Shown here piece after piece: positions 53,490-61,577 of a stretch of 64,000 bases of DNA. Below the pieces are notes generated by a model, which was given only the letters and a program-made list of their open reading frames with translations, did no database searches and had not been told where the DNA came from. Source of the DNA: Allotamlana fucoidanivorans (lineage in GTDB: Bacteria > Bacteroidota > Bacteroidia > Flavobacteriales > Flavobacteriaceae); contig NZ_CP074074.1 in assembly GCF_045788535.1 (NCBI RefSeq), positions 62,001 through 126,000 on the forward strand. Direction: 5' to 3'. Position 1 is the stretch's first letter; each line of letters opens with the position of its first letter. The translations under genes and the position numbers were made by a program.

Positions 53490-53516
53490 TACCGCCAACA
53501 ACGGTAGCCGTTGCGC
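53490..53516 (+). repeat. collapsed terminal attC-like site 27
   Basis: GCCAACAACGGTAGCCGTTGCGC: the outer left end (AACAACGG) joins directly to an outer right end (TAGCCGTT), so about 110 bp of the usual core are gone. AAC 53497-53499, GTT 53510-53512. CAACGG-TAG-CCGTTG still forms a hairpin. It resembles class E ends. Confidence 0.65.
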
Positions 53517-53544
53517 AAGCCCATAATTTTATAAAAACGTGATA

Positions 53545-53572
53545 CAAAAACGTCCTTTTCAAGGGCGTTTGT
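53545..53572 (+). terminator. possible terminator after the array
   Basis: AAACG-TCCTT-TTC-AAGGG-CGTTT forms an imperfect hairpin (53545-53566) followed by GTTGTTTTTGG. It could stop transcription leaving the array and is about as good on the minus strand. Confidence 0.45.
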
Positions 53573-53588
53573 TGTTTTTGGTTGTTAT

Positions 53589-54020
53589 TTACCATCTAAA
53601 ATCAAGATGCTTACTAGGGCTAAAAACAAGGCCCATCATGCCTTTATACATGCAAAAATGAGTTTGCAGACTTGCCGCCCCGCTTTTACTGTGTTTTTCT
53701 ATGAATTTCAAGTACTTTTTAAGGTTGTAGGCTATGGCCGAGAGCTGCATACACTTATTAGCTTGCTTAATGCCAATGGTATTGACTTTCCTAAGTCCCA
53801 TAAACTGGGTTAAGGTTCCAAATACGGGCTCTACTGTGCTTTGTCGCTTGGCTTTCATATAGCGCCCCTGTAATGGTTGATTTGTAGAAAAATCAACAAC
53901 CTTCCCTTTTAAAACTATCAAAGATAAATTATTATATGGTGGTGTGTAATGACCATACCCTAATCCATAAATAATTTTTTGATTTTGAGACCCAGAAAGC
54001 CTGTTTTTAAAGAATGACAT
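53589..54020 (-). pseudogene. IS1182-like transposase remnant (right), chimeric
   Basis: 143 codons. The C-terminal two thirds reads RYMKAKRQSTVEPVFGTLTQ and FMGLRKVNTIGIKQANK, a transposase C-terminus related to the fragment at 25780-25983 but on the opposite strand. The first 55 residues (SLIVLKGKVVDFSTNQPLQ) look like a CarboxypepD-regulatory-like segment from another gene, so this is a chimera and not functional. Confidence 0.75.
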
Positions 54021-54079
54021 AACATATATATTTTGAGTTTATATAGTGAAGGGGGTATTTCAAAGATAACTGATTTTTA

Positions 54080-54925
54080 CTAAATACTATTAACCACCTT
54101 CGGCAAATAATCATCATTAAGTGTAAATGAAAACTCATCAAAAGGATAACCTCTAGTATAAGATGGTAAAACCCTCACAATATTGTGTTCACTATCTCTA
54201 TCAATAAAAGCAACTGTCTCTGCTTTTTTCATAATTGCACTTCCTAAATGACCGGTGGGCTTTTCTGTCCCGGGATTCTTGTGTAATATCGTACATAAGT
54301 GAGATTTACTAATTGAAGTCCATTTAAGCATTCCTTGAACAATTTTATTTGAATATTCCAAATCATTAACAGATTCTAAAATATCTGCCGCTCCATCAAT
54401 AGTTATTAAACCAATATTATCACGATAAGAGCTTTCCATCATTATCCACTCAATAAATTGAAATCGAATTTTTGGGTCTTCTTCTCGTGTTGAAAAAGCT
54501 TTAAAATATTCATAATTATTCCCTACCATTTCACATGCTCTTTTTGCAACACGTTGAGTATGCCATAAAGATTGCTCTGTATCTACATCAATAACATATT
54601 TTTCTTTAGTATCATGTCCTCGCATGTCAGGAAAATAATAATTAGACTTACCACCAATGTAAGATGCGATTAAAGCTGATTTTAGAAATGTTTTCATTGA
54701 CTTCGAAGCTCCAACTAAACAACTAAAATTACCATACGTTCCAAACGGAGTCGGGTATATTCTATCCTTATAACTATGGGTTCCAATACTAAGTGCTATA
54801 GGCTCTGGTAATAGAGTTTGATCCAATCTAACAATACATTTATCATGTATTTCTATTAACTCTTGAGGAGTTAATTCTTCGGATACAGTAGGGCTAATTT
54901 TTATTTTCTCTATGTCTGGCATCAT
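54080..54925 (-). CDS. RepA-like AAA/RecA-fold ATPase of the element
   Basis: 281 aa. P-loop VGASKSMKTF near residue 72, Walker B LITIDGAADIL near 180, and a KSHLCTILHKNPG sensor-like segment match RepA-type hexameric helicases found on Bacteroidota mobile elements, where the P-loop often lacks the usual GKT glycine. Likely helps element replication. It overlaps the upstream gene by 32 nt. Confidence 0.75.
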   Translation of the reverse strand: MMPDIEKIKISPTVSEELTPQELIEIHDKCIVRLDQTLLPEPIALSIGTHSYKDRIYPTPFGTYGNFSCLVGASKSMKTFLKSALIASYIGGKSNYYFPDMRGHDTKEKYVIDVDTEQSLWHTQRVAKRACEMVGNNYEYFKAFSTREEDPKIRFQFIEWIMMESSYRDNIGLITIDGAADILESVNDLEYSNKIVQGMLKWTSISKSHLCTILHKNPGTEKPTGHLGSAIMKKAETVAFIDRDSEHNIVRVLPSYTRGYPFDEFSFTLNDDYLPKVVNSI

Positions 54926-55436
54926 AATACGTATTTAAAAAACTATTTATTTGACTTATCAATAAATCTTTAACAAGCGAAACATCCCATGTGTTTAAAA
55001 ACAAAGCGTCTTTATTTTCTTCTCTTATTATGCTTTGCATTAACTTATCTGTTTCCTTTTCCTTTTGACACTTAGCCTTAGTTGCTGGGTGTTCTTTTGT
55101 TGAAATTCCATTTTTTATGAACAAATTTTCAACCTCCAAACTATTCAATTCATCTGTAAACTTTTGTATGTGAACAGCTAAAGGCATTTCAAGTAATTTG
55201 TGTAATTCTTTAATAGGTAATTCATCATAAATATTTGACCTATATTTTCTATTCAAATAAGAATAATGGTGTATGTATAATTTTGCAAGTAACTCGTTGG
55301 CATTTATTTGATTTTTATGCTTTTGATTAACAAATTCAATAATTGTATTTATAGCTTGCTTATCAGTTTCATTTGCCTTCCAATGTTTATTATTTACTCT
55401 AAATTTTATTCTGTTAATAGCATTTATTATTTTCAT
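54894..55436 (-). CDS. hypothetical element protein
   Basis: 180 aa charged helical protein without known motif. It lies between the wHTH protein (4-nt overlap) and the RepA-like ATPase (32-nt overlap), so the three form an operon for replication or maintenance. It could be a primase-accessory or loading factor; this is speculative. Confidence 0.6.
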   Translation of the reverse strand: MKIINAINRIKFRVNNKHWKANETDKQAINTIIEFVNQKHKNQINANELLAKLYIHHYSYLNRKYRSNIYDELPIKELHKLLEMPLAVHIQKFTDELNSLEVENLFIKNGISTKEHPATKAKCQKEKETDKLMQSIIREENKDALFLNTWDVSLVKDLLISQINSFLNTYYDARHRENKN

Positions 55437-56119
55437 ATCCAGTCTTTGTGTTTTTGTTTTTTGTATCCATTAAGCTTCCCATTATTTTCAATCTTATTTA
55501 GCCAATTTGTAAAATGTCTTTTAAATAAAGTTAAGTTATCTTCATACTCCTTATCTCCATAAGCCAATACAGAAAGTTTAAATTCATTTATAAGAGCTGA
55601 AAGGCATCCTTGTTTAAAATCAAATTTTTTATAAATCACATCTACCCATGATTTTTCATTTTTTGATTGTAACTCCTCTAAAATATTTTTAAAGACAATA
55701 TTAATATCACTTTTAATTTCAGCTTTATTATTGTTATTGTTTTGTTTATCTTTTGTTTTATTTATCTCATCCTTAACCTTATCCCTAACCTCGGCAGAAA
55801 CCTCTTCCAATACCTTTGGAAATTTAGACAAGGTTTTTATTTTATATTTAATATTAGGACTGCCGTTTTGAGTGAAATATTCTATTAGTCCAGCTTCTCT
55901 TAATTTTCTTAGAGACAACTTCATTGTTTTAAAAGACACCTGAACTGATGCTTGTACCTTCTTATTGTTATGAAAAAATGATTCTTTCCATCCACATGAG
56001 TTGTTTACTTCTAATAAATAGAAATAAATAGCAATATCATTAGACTTAAAATTTTGAGTATTCGTAAACCTCCAAAAATTAACAACTTGTTCTAAATAGT
56101 TTATCCTTTGTCTATTCAT
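55433..56119 (-). CDS. winged-helix replication/regulatory protein of the element
   Basis: 228 aa from the Met reading MNRQRINYLEQVVNFWRF; a start at 56158 would add 13 residues. The N-terminal half resembles DnaD/RepO-like winged-helix proteins: SNDIAIYFYLLEVNNSCGW, VSFKTMKLSLRKLREAGLIEY. The middle is Asn/Lys-rich linker. Probably binds the element's origin or recruits the ATPase encoded downstream. Confidence 0.65.
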   Translation of the reverse strand: MNRQRINYLEQVVNFWRFTNTQNFKSNDIAIYFYLLEVNNSCGWKESFFHNNKKVQASVQVSFKTMKLSLRKLREAGLIEYFTQNGSPNIKYKIKTLSKFPKVLEEVSAEVRDKVKDEINKTKDKQNNNNNKAEIKSDINIVFKNILEELQSKNEKSWVDVIYKKFDFKQGCLSALINEFKLSVLAYGDKEYEDNLTLFKRHFTNWLNKIENNGKLNGYKKQKHKDWI

Positions 56120-56234
56120 GCGTTGATTGTTTTTTGGTAACAACACAACCCAAAACATAACTTTTGCAGCTTTTTATATGAAGAGAGAAATCCTTATATT
56201 GCATCTGTTTATCGCTTTTGGTGCTATAAATTAT

Positions 56235-56275
56235 AACCCCCAGCACATGTGGTTATGTACTGGGGGTTTTCTTTT
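56235..56275. terminator. bidirectional-type terminator hairpin
   Basis: CCCCCAG (56237-56243) and CTGGGGG (56260-56266) form the stem, with TTTTCTTTT on the + side and an A/T-rich side on the minus strand. It separates the HTH gene (56277-56564) from the wHTH operon. Confidence 0.75.
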
Positions 56276-56276
56276 A

Positions 56277-56564
56277 TTAACGTTTATATTTTAAGGACTT
56301 TACTTCTTTAAGAGCGTTCTCAAGGTCAGAACGTTTAATAAGAAGTTTTCTGCCAACTTTTGAAGCTGGATAGACACCTTTTTTAATTTGCGCATAAATA
56401 GTTTGAACCGAACAGTTTTGTTCTTCAGCAGCCTGTACTGGAGTTACATTTTCACTAAACTTATTATCAATTAATAATTGAACATCCTCAGATAATTTAT
56501 GTACTTTATTAAATAGTTCTGTGAATTTCTTTTTATCAACATTTTGCAGAATTATACCTTCCAT
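56277..56564 (-). CDS. MerR-like helix-turn-helix excisionase
   Basis: 95 aa. The HTH is seen in VTPVQAAEEQNCSVQTIYAQ and KKGVYPASKVGRKLLIKRSD, the pattern of excisionase-family DNA-binding domains. Placed between the integrase operon and replication genes. Likely an excision or regulatory factor for the element. Confidence 0.85.
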   Translation of the reverse strand: MEGIILQNVDKKKFTELFNKVHKLSEDVQLLIDNKFSENVTPVQAAEEQNCSVQTIYAQIKKGVYPASKVGRKLLIKRSDLENALKEVKSLKYKR

Positions 56565-56647
56565 GAAACACGTTTTAAATTAAATATGAATCAAAAATAT
56601 AAGTAACTATTGATAAATAATTAGACGGCTTTGGACCGTCCAAAAGT

Positions 56648-57736
56648 CTAAACTATTGACCTATTATATGGTATAAAATTAGTTAAATGTAAATACTCAG
56701 ACTGTCTAGGAGATTCCTTTAAGCTAAAATAATTCTTTCTTGATACTGACGAATTAATAAAAGTATTATTTAATGCCTCGGTTATTTTCTCCCCATCATG
56801 GCATTTTTGAATATACCCTTTATTATATAATTGCATTCCTATTGAACAAATAAAAGATTGACCACCTCGAATTTGATACTTCGTCGGTATAACAACTTCA
56901 TAAGAGTCTTCCGTTTTTTTTATTATATTTCTATCAATGAGATCTTTAATTACATTTTTGTAAACTTCTTTCTGACCAGCTTCCTCAAATAAGATTTTCA
57001 AGTTTGCTTTTTTTACGTTTTTTGCATCTAATTGATTACTGTTTTCCAACTCTTTTATTTTAACATCTATAGATTTTCCACCAGTATTTTCTAGAATATC
57101 AATTTTGGCTAATTCATCGTTTAGATACTTGGAAACCGACTTAAATATAAAATAAGCTGACCATCGGTTCAAATTCAGGGCCAACACAGGGTATTTAAAA
57201 CCTAACCCTTTAAACTCATCCATTTGAGCTAAATAATAATCTTCATTAAGCAAATGATTTAAAACTAACTCAGGAATTGTAGCATCCAATTCGCATATTC
57301 TTTCCTTCCATTTAGACCATCCAATTAATTCTGAATCGATTTCGTAATAATAATACTCATTATCAATATTTAGTTTTTTAAATAACTCTTTGTGCTTTTT
57401 CTTTATAGCTCTTCTTTTTTTTGGTTTATCTATATGTCTATTAATACTAAGTTCTATTTCCTTTTGTAAGTCTATTATTATATCTACAGCGCTATCAGCC
57501 ACAAAACATTCCAACTCATTGTAAATTTCTTCTAAAAAAGGTCTGTTGAGAAAATATGCTATTCCATCCAAACGCAACATATCTTCTAGAACCATAGAAT
57601 TACCATAACTGGCTAATTCAAAATCATCATCTGGTGAGTATACTCCAATATTAACTAAGTAATCTATTAACTCTCTATTTACTCCTTTAAATTCAAAATC
57701 TTTTAAAATTCCTTTAAACTTAACTTTTTGTTCCAT
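56648..57736 (-). CDS. hypothetical element protein next to the integrase
   Basis: 362 aa. Helical and charged, with no signal or known catalytic motif; a KKRRAIKKKHKELFKKLN basic segment near residue 110. The C-terminal part (GEKITEALNNTFINSSVSRK) resembles proteins found beside tyrosine recombinases in Bacteroidota elements. It lies 5 nt downstream of the integrase, so it is co-transcribed. Confidence 0.62.
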   Translation of the reverse strand: MEQKVKFKGILKDFEFKGVNRELIDYLVNIGVYSPDDDFELASYGNSMVLEDMLRLDGIAYFLNRPFLEEIYNELECFVADSAVDIIIDLQKEIELSINRHIDKPKKRRAIKKKHKELFKKLNIDNEYYYYEIDSELIGWSKWKERICELDATIPELVLNHLLNEDYYLAQMDEFKGLGFKYPVLALNLNRWSAYFIFKSVSKYLNDELAKIDILENTGGKSIDVKIKELENSNQLDAKNVKKANLKILFEEAGQKEVYKNVIKDLIDRNIIKKTEDSYEVVIPTKYQIRGGQSFICSIGMQLYNKGYIQKCHDGEKITEALNNTFINSSVSRKNYFSLKESPRQSEYLHLTNFIPYNRSIV

Positions 57737-57741
57737 GGATT

Positions 57742-59001
57742 TTATGCTTTTTTCAATTTAGGTAATTCCATACTACCAAATGCCAAATGTATTGCATCTA
57801 CTTTGGCTATATTATCAACTTTATAGTAGGTATTAAAGGTTTTAAAGTCCCGGTGACCTGTCATTTCCATAATGGTTTTATCTGCAATACCCTTTTTTTT
57901 CATTATGGATACAAAGGTCCTACGAGCCGAGTGGGTTGAAATACGCTTATTGAAGGGTTTGTGCTTTATTTCTTGATGCTTGTTTTTTGTTCGGCTGTAT
58001 TCTACTTCGTGAGTAAAATCAGCTTCCTCGAATACATCTTTTACATATTCATTTTGTTTCTGATTGCTTAATAGAGGTAATTTATAACTGTACTTTTTAA
58101 GTAAATAATTTGATATTTCAAAAAGAGGTATTTTTCTAGGTTCTTTGGAAACATCTTTTTCCTCATGGATAATTAAAATATTGTCAATTACGCATCTCTC
58201 ATTTACTAACTTGAGCTCTCCATACCTCAATCCCGTTAAACATTGAAACACGAAAACATCTCTAACCTGTTCAAGTTTTTTTGTCTTTGGCTTAAACTCA
58301 AAAATAGCTTTAACTTGATCAATAGTCAATGCCACCTCCTTTGTTATTACCCTTTCAGGTTTAACAAAGCTGGTAAATGTGTCATTATATGTGAACTTTT
58401 CTTTTAACGCCCAAAACATAAATGTTTTAAATAAACCTATATTCCTGGAGAATGTATTTGTATTATGATCTAAGGTATTGTAACAATAGTTAATGAACTC
58501 CGTATAAAACTTATTGTTTATTTTGCTAAAAGTAAGTTTATACTTTTTCTTTTCCTCAAATTGAATAAGATGGTTTTTAATATTGTTATAACGCTTTACT
58601 GTTGAAGGTTTCCATTCATTTCGCTTTTGCTTTTCTTCCATAAATTTATCATATGCATCATAAAACAAATTCTTTTTAGATGACACTTTTTTAAATTCAA
58701 TATCAAACGAGTTTTTTAAATTTTTGGTGGTGAATTCCTCCCCTGTTTTTGTATGCCAAGCTTCTATCTCCTCAAATTTGTTTGTATATCTATTTAATTG
58801 AGTTACTATCGCTGAAGCATTTGCGTCTCTTTGACTTCCTTTTATTTTGGGCCTGTTTTCTTTAAAACTCCAATGCTTAGGCTCAATTTTTTCACCAGTA
58901 GAATATTTGAATTGCTTATTTTCGTGTTTAAAATAGCATGAAAATATAATTAAGGTTTTCTTTTTTGATTTTGGCTCTTTTAAAAAAAAAGTATGATCCA
59001 T
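57742..59001 (-). CDS. tyrosine recombinase (element integrase)
   Basis: 419 aa: N-terminal arm-binding domain (about 1-105), SAM-like core-binding domain (about 110-210) and catalytic domain with R259 (TGLRYGEL), H357-x-x-R360 (THSARR), H383 (TGHRDFK) and Tyr392/393 (NTYYKV). All catalytic residues are present. It points away from attR, 158 nt from the core repeat, and most likely integrates the element in ssrA. It lacks the layout of an integron integrase (no XerC/IntI-like short N-terminus), so a role in cassette exchange is not assumed. Confidence 0.9.
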   Translation of the reverse strand: MDHTFFLKEPKSKKKTLIIFSCYFKHENKQFKYSTGEKIEPKHWSFKENRPKIKGSQRDANASAIVTQLNRYTNKFEEIEAWHTKTGEEFTTKNLKNSFDIEFKKVSSKKNLFYDAYDKFMEEKQKRNEWKPSTVKRYNNIKNHLIQFEEKKKYKLTFSKINNKFYTEFINYCYNTLDHNTNTFSRNIGLFKTFMFWALKEKFTYNDTFTSFVKPERVITKEVALTIDQVKAIFEFKPKTKKLEQVRDVFVFQCLTGLRYGELKLVNERCVIDNILIIHEEKDVSKEPRKIPLFEISNYLLKKYSYKLPLLSNQKQNEYVKDVFEEADFTHEVEYSRTKNKHQEIKHKPFNKRISTHSARRTFVSIMKKKGIADKTIMEMTGHRDFKTFNTYYKVDNIAKVDAIHLAFGSMELPKLKKA

Positions 59002-59158
59002 TTTAAAGGGGATAATTCAGTTGATAATTTAGTGGATAATTTACCTATCATCAAATATAAATCAAAATTATATTAAAACATAAAAAACGAAGTAAAACAA
59101 AGGGTTTAGAGGTTTGTTAATTATATTTAATAATGTTAAAGTATGTTAAATTCAATAG

Positions 59159-59171
59159 TCTCCGACTCCAC
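59159..59171 (+). repeat. attR: 13-bp core repeat
   Basis: TCTCCGACTCCAC identical to attL, here followed by CAAAAACCC. The sequence to the right is the displaced original tmRNA 3' end (CCA) and terminator. Confidence 0.85.
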
Positions 59172-59172
59172 C

Positions 59173-59211
59173 AAAAACCCTCAAAACATTAATGTTTATG
59201 AGGGTTTTTTT
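59173..59211 (+). terminator. original ssrA terminator, displaced by the element
   Basis: AAAAACCCTCA ... TGAGGGTTTTTTT forms a stem (with an AACATTAATGTT inner palindrome) followed by T7. It lies immediately right of attR and corresponds in position to the terminator at 25188-25229. Confidence 0.8.
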
Positions 59212-59224
59212 AATGCATTGAATA

Positions 59225-59584
59225 ATGAACCTTAAAAGTATTCGTGGCGATTACCGCATTGTAGGCACAAACCAAAATGATACGGGTAATACATACACTG
59301 GCACCTTAAATTTGGATACAGATGCGCACAATAGAGTTGTTGCCACATGGTTAATTAATAATACCCAAACACAAACAGGAATTGGATTTTACAAGGATAA
59401 TATTTTGGTTATCAATTTTCAGTATCTTGGTGAGAATAACACAATCTACAAGGGTGTTGTTGTATATAAATGCCTGACCAAAAACTTTCTAGATGGCTTT
59501 TGGTATGAAGATTTGGGTGACCCCAACTATTTAGGTTCTGAACGCTGCTTTAAAATCAATGAATTAAAAAACATGTTGAATTAA
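59225..59584 (+). CDS. hypothetical protein
   Basis: 119 aa, beta-rich, no signal or membrane segment (GDYRIVGTNQNDTGNTYTGT, VVYKCLTKNFLDGFWYEDLG). No family recognised with confidence. It begins 13 nt after the displaced ssrA terminator. Confidence 0.65.
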   Translation: MNLKSIRGDYRIVGTNQNDTGNTYTGTLNLDTDAHNRVVATWLINNTQTQTGIGFYKDNILVINFQYLGENNTIYKGVVVYKCLTKNFLDGFWYEDLGDPNYLGSERCFKINELKNMLN

Positions 59585-59620
59585 TTTTTTTTAAAAACAA
59601 CTATGCTTTTTGACTTTATA

Positions 59621-59656
59621 AAAAAACCATCAAAATATTACTTTTGATGGTTTTTT
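59621..59656. terminator. bidirectional intrinsic terminator
   Basis: AAAAAACCATCAAAA-TATTAC-TTTTGATGGTTTTTT: a perfect 15-bp stem with T-runs on both strands, serving the convergent genes on either side. Confidence 0.85.
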
Positions 59657-59675
59657 TGCAAGTGCAAGTTTAAAT

Positions 59676-59945
59676 TTACCCCGCTTGTTGTTTTTCTTTC
59701 ATCTTTTCTAACAAGCTCAACTCTTCTTGAATTTTTTGTTTGCGCTCATTAAACTTTCTTACTTTTTCGTCAATGATGGCTTGATGTTTTAAACGCCTTT
59801 CTCTTCTAAGCTCATTTTCTTCCAATTCCATTTTCTTCTTTTTATTCTCCCTCATTTTTTCTCTTGCCACTGAATAATAAGAATAGCCATACATGCTTAA
59901 AAATAACAAAGCAACAATTCCTAAAATAACATAACCATTATCCAT
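59676..59945 (-). CDS. small membrane-anchored coiled-coil protein
   Basis: 89 aa: one N-terminal membrane segment (YVILGIVALLFLSMYGYSYY) followed by a continuous charged helix (EKMRENKKKKMELEENELRR). Function unknown. The next 250 bp (59946-60196) hold no gene or clear signal. Confidence 0.7.
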   Translation of the reverse strand: MDNGYVILGIVALLFLSMYGYSYYSVAREKMRENKKKKMELEENELRRERRLKHQAIIDEKVRKFNERKQKIQEELSLLEKMKEKQQAG

Positions 59946-60196
59946 ATCTCTTAACTAATTTTTAATTAAACTGTAAAAAAGACCTATAAATTTATGAAAA
60001 AAATAATTTATAGTGATTCTACTGTCAAAGATATAAAACCAGATAGGTGTGATTAAAATAAAAAAGGTGAATGACTAAAATACTAGTTATAAAGTTTATT
60101 TCTAAAAAAAGACAAACAAAAGGCTAAAATGTATACAAGAAATGAACCTTAAACTACACTTTATTGACTCCTTATTGGCTGTAAAAGATGTAACCT

Positions 60197-60967
60197 TTAT
60201 TTTCCACTCATATGAGCACTGTACGTCCAAATTTCATCCCAACTATTTGAAAAAACTCCATCACTCATATCCATAAACTTCTGCCATTTATTCTTCCCTA
60301 TGGTCTCTTCAAACGTTTTTTTAAACACCCTTTCATCATCCAGTTCTGCCCAGTTTTTTAAGAAGCTAACTGACGCTAGGTGCCTTCCTAAATTACCTTG
60401 CCTAAACTCATTATAATAAAGGCCCCATGGATTTTCTCCATCCATTGCTTTTACTGTTTTTCCTACCATTTCAAAAAAGGAATCAAGCGCATAACCATGA
60501 TCCTCATCAATTTCACCATATCTCACATAAATTATAGGATATTTTGAATTATCACCATCCATCATAGACATATTGGATACCTTGTCATCCATTCGCCAGT
60601 ATTCTGCTGTATGAATTTTTTTTATGTATGGCATAACATTATCTCTCCAATCTTCATCATGACCACCTTCTTCTGGTCTACTATCTAAATGCTTATACAT
60701 CAAAGGCCCCATCATCCATACTATTTTTCCCGTATTAGGTCCTGTTGAAATTGTATATACACTAGCCTTATAAGGACCATCCTTATGATACTTTGCGTTA
60801 TGCTTTCTCATGTTTTCTCCTAAAACTTTTAAATTTGAGTTATCTGGAGTCATCAAAACACTTTCCATCATAATGTAATCTTTAGAATCCGCTTGGGCAT
60901 TCAATAATACATTTGTACCGCAAATAAATAGCGTTACAAAAAAAATTGTCATAGTCTTTTTAATCAT
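60197..60967 (-). CDS. exported hypothetical protein
   Basis: 256 aa with a signal peptide (MTIFFVTLFICGTNVLLNAQ). The mature part has repeated short blocks (MMESVLMTPDNSNLKVLGEN, YPIIYVRYGEIDEDHGYALD) that could be two ferredoxin-like alpha/beta halves. No enzyme motif. A 198-bp gap (60968-61165) upstream contains an AT-rich promoter region. Confidence 0.65.
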   Translation of the reverse strand: MIKKTMTIFFVTLFICGTNVLLNAQADSKDYIMMESVLMTPDNSNLKVLGENMRKHNAKYHKDGPYKASVYTISTGPNTGKIVWMMGPLMYKHLDSRPEEGGHDEDWRDNVMPYIKKIHTAEYWRMDDKVSNMSMMDGDNSKYPIIYVRYGEIDEDHGYALDSFFEMVGKTVKAMDGENPWGLYYNEFRQGNLGRHLASVSFLKNWAELDDERVFKKTFEETIGKNKWQKFMDMSDGVFSNSWDEIWTYSAHMSGK

Positions 60968-61165
60968 AATTATAAATTTTGATTGGTTATTAACTATATA
61001 ACTTTTATATAGTTGGTTATAAATAATAATGGGGGAAAAGAAATAATACTAAATGAGATTAAATTACCCAAATTAGCATAGAGATCAAGTTTGAAACTCT
61101 TAAATATACAATTTTTGTAGCAATAAAAACGAGAAGTAAGGAAATTAAGACTAAAAAAGCAATAA

Positions 61166-61567
61166 TTACTCCAAATGTTTTATAGGAAATTTGAGCGATT
61201 TCCATTCTTGAATACCGCCTTGTAGATTATAAATTTCAGAAAATCCAGCCTTCTTAAAGTCAACAGTACTTTTACTACTACGCCTTCCTGAACGACAGTA
61301 AATATATACGGGTTGCTTGTTATCTAGTTTTTCTATGGTTGGCTTAAAATCTTTTGACAAAAAGTCAATATTTATAGCATTTGGTATATGGCCTTCTTCA
61401 AATTCTTCAGGAGTCCTCACATCAACAACTAAAACAGATTTATGACTTGTTAAGTGTTTAAACTTTTCTGCCGTAACATTAAAAACACCATCTTGGGATG
61501 CCAGTTGATTACACCCAAAGAAGCCTAAACTTAGCAAGACATACAGATATTTTAAGCTTCTTCTCAT
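61166..61567 (-). CDS. rhodanese-like lipoprotein
   Basis: 133 aa: lipoprotein signal YLYVLLSLGFFGC then a rhodanese domain (VLVVDVRTPEEFEEGHIPNA and the active-site loop YCRSGRRS). It transfers sulfur or acts as a redox sensor in the periplasm; the substrate is unknown. 10 nt downstream of a second rhodanese gene. Confidence 0.87.
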   Translation of the reverse strand: MRRSLKYLYVLLSLGFFGCNQLASQDGVFNVTAEKFKHLTSHKSVLVVDVRTPEEFEEGHIPNAINIDFLSKDFKPTIEKLDNKQPVYIYCRSGRRSSKSTVDFKKAGFSEIYNLQGGIQEWKSLKFPIKHLE

Positions 61568-61577
61568 AACCTTATTT

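Larger units (their letters stand above)
26704..53512 (+). other. integron-like gene-cassette array with attC-like sites
   Basis: About 27 units, each with one or two + strand ORFs followed by an attC-like site. Each cassette starts GTT+NNNNNNN and ends with the reverse complement of those bases +AAC. Examples: GTTGTAGCAC/GTGCTACAAC (first), GTTATAGGGC/GCCCTATAAC (37.2-39.0 kb), GTTACCACAC/GTGTGGTAAC (45.9-46.9 kb). Twenty-five complete sites remain; 24 of them span 120-127 bp between AAC and GTT. No integron integrase (IntI) gene is in the window. Two IS3-type elements interrupt the array. Confidence 0.88.
25173..59171. mobile_element. 34-kb integrative element inserted in ssrA, carrying a gene-cassette array
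   Basis: A 13-bp direct repeat of the ssrA 3' end bounds the element. Its tyrosine recombinase (57742-59001) is at the right end next to attR, followed inward by a helix-turn-helix excisionase-like gene and replication-type genes, all on the minus strand. No relaxase or conjugation gene is seen, so it is not self-conjugative by content; it could be mobilised or be phage-satellite-like. Most of its length (26.7-53.5 kb) is the array of attC-like cassettes. Confidence 0.85.

Noticed and set aside
26704..53512. CRISPR array
   Set aside because: The repeated units are about 120-190 bp, separated by 0.4-2 kb of coding sequence, and are inverted-repeat structures of several classes; no short regular repeats with unique spacers and no cas genes.
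54080..56158. Prophage
   Set aside because: No capsid, terminase, portal or lysis genes are present; the replication-type genes alone do not make a phage.
57742..59001. The tyrosine recombinase as the cassette integrase
   Set aside because: It has an arm-binding N-terminal domain and sits beside attR of the ssrA element, the expected position of an element integrase. Action on the cassette sites cannot be excluded but nothing in the sequence supports it.
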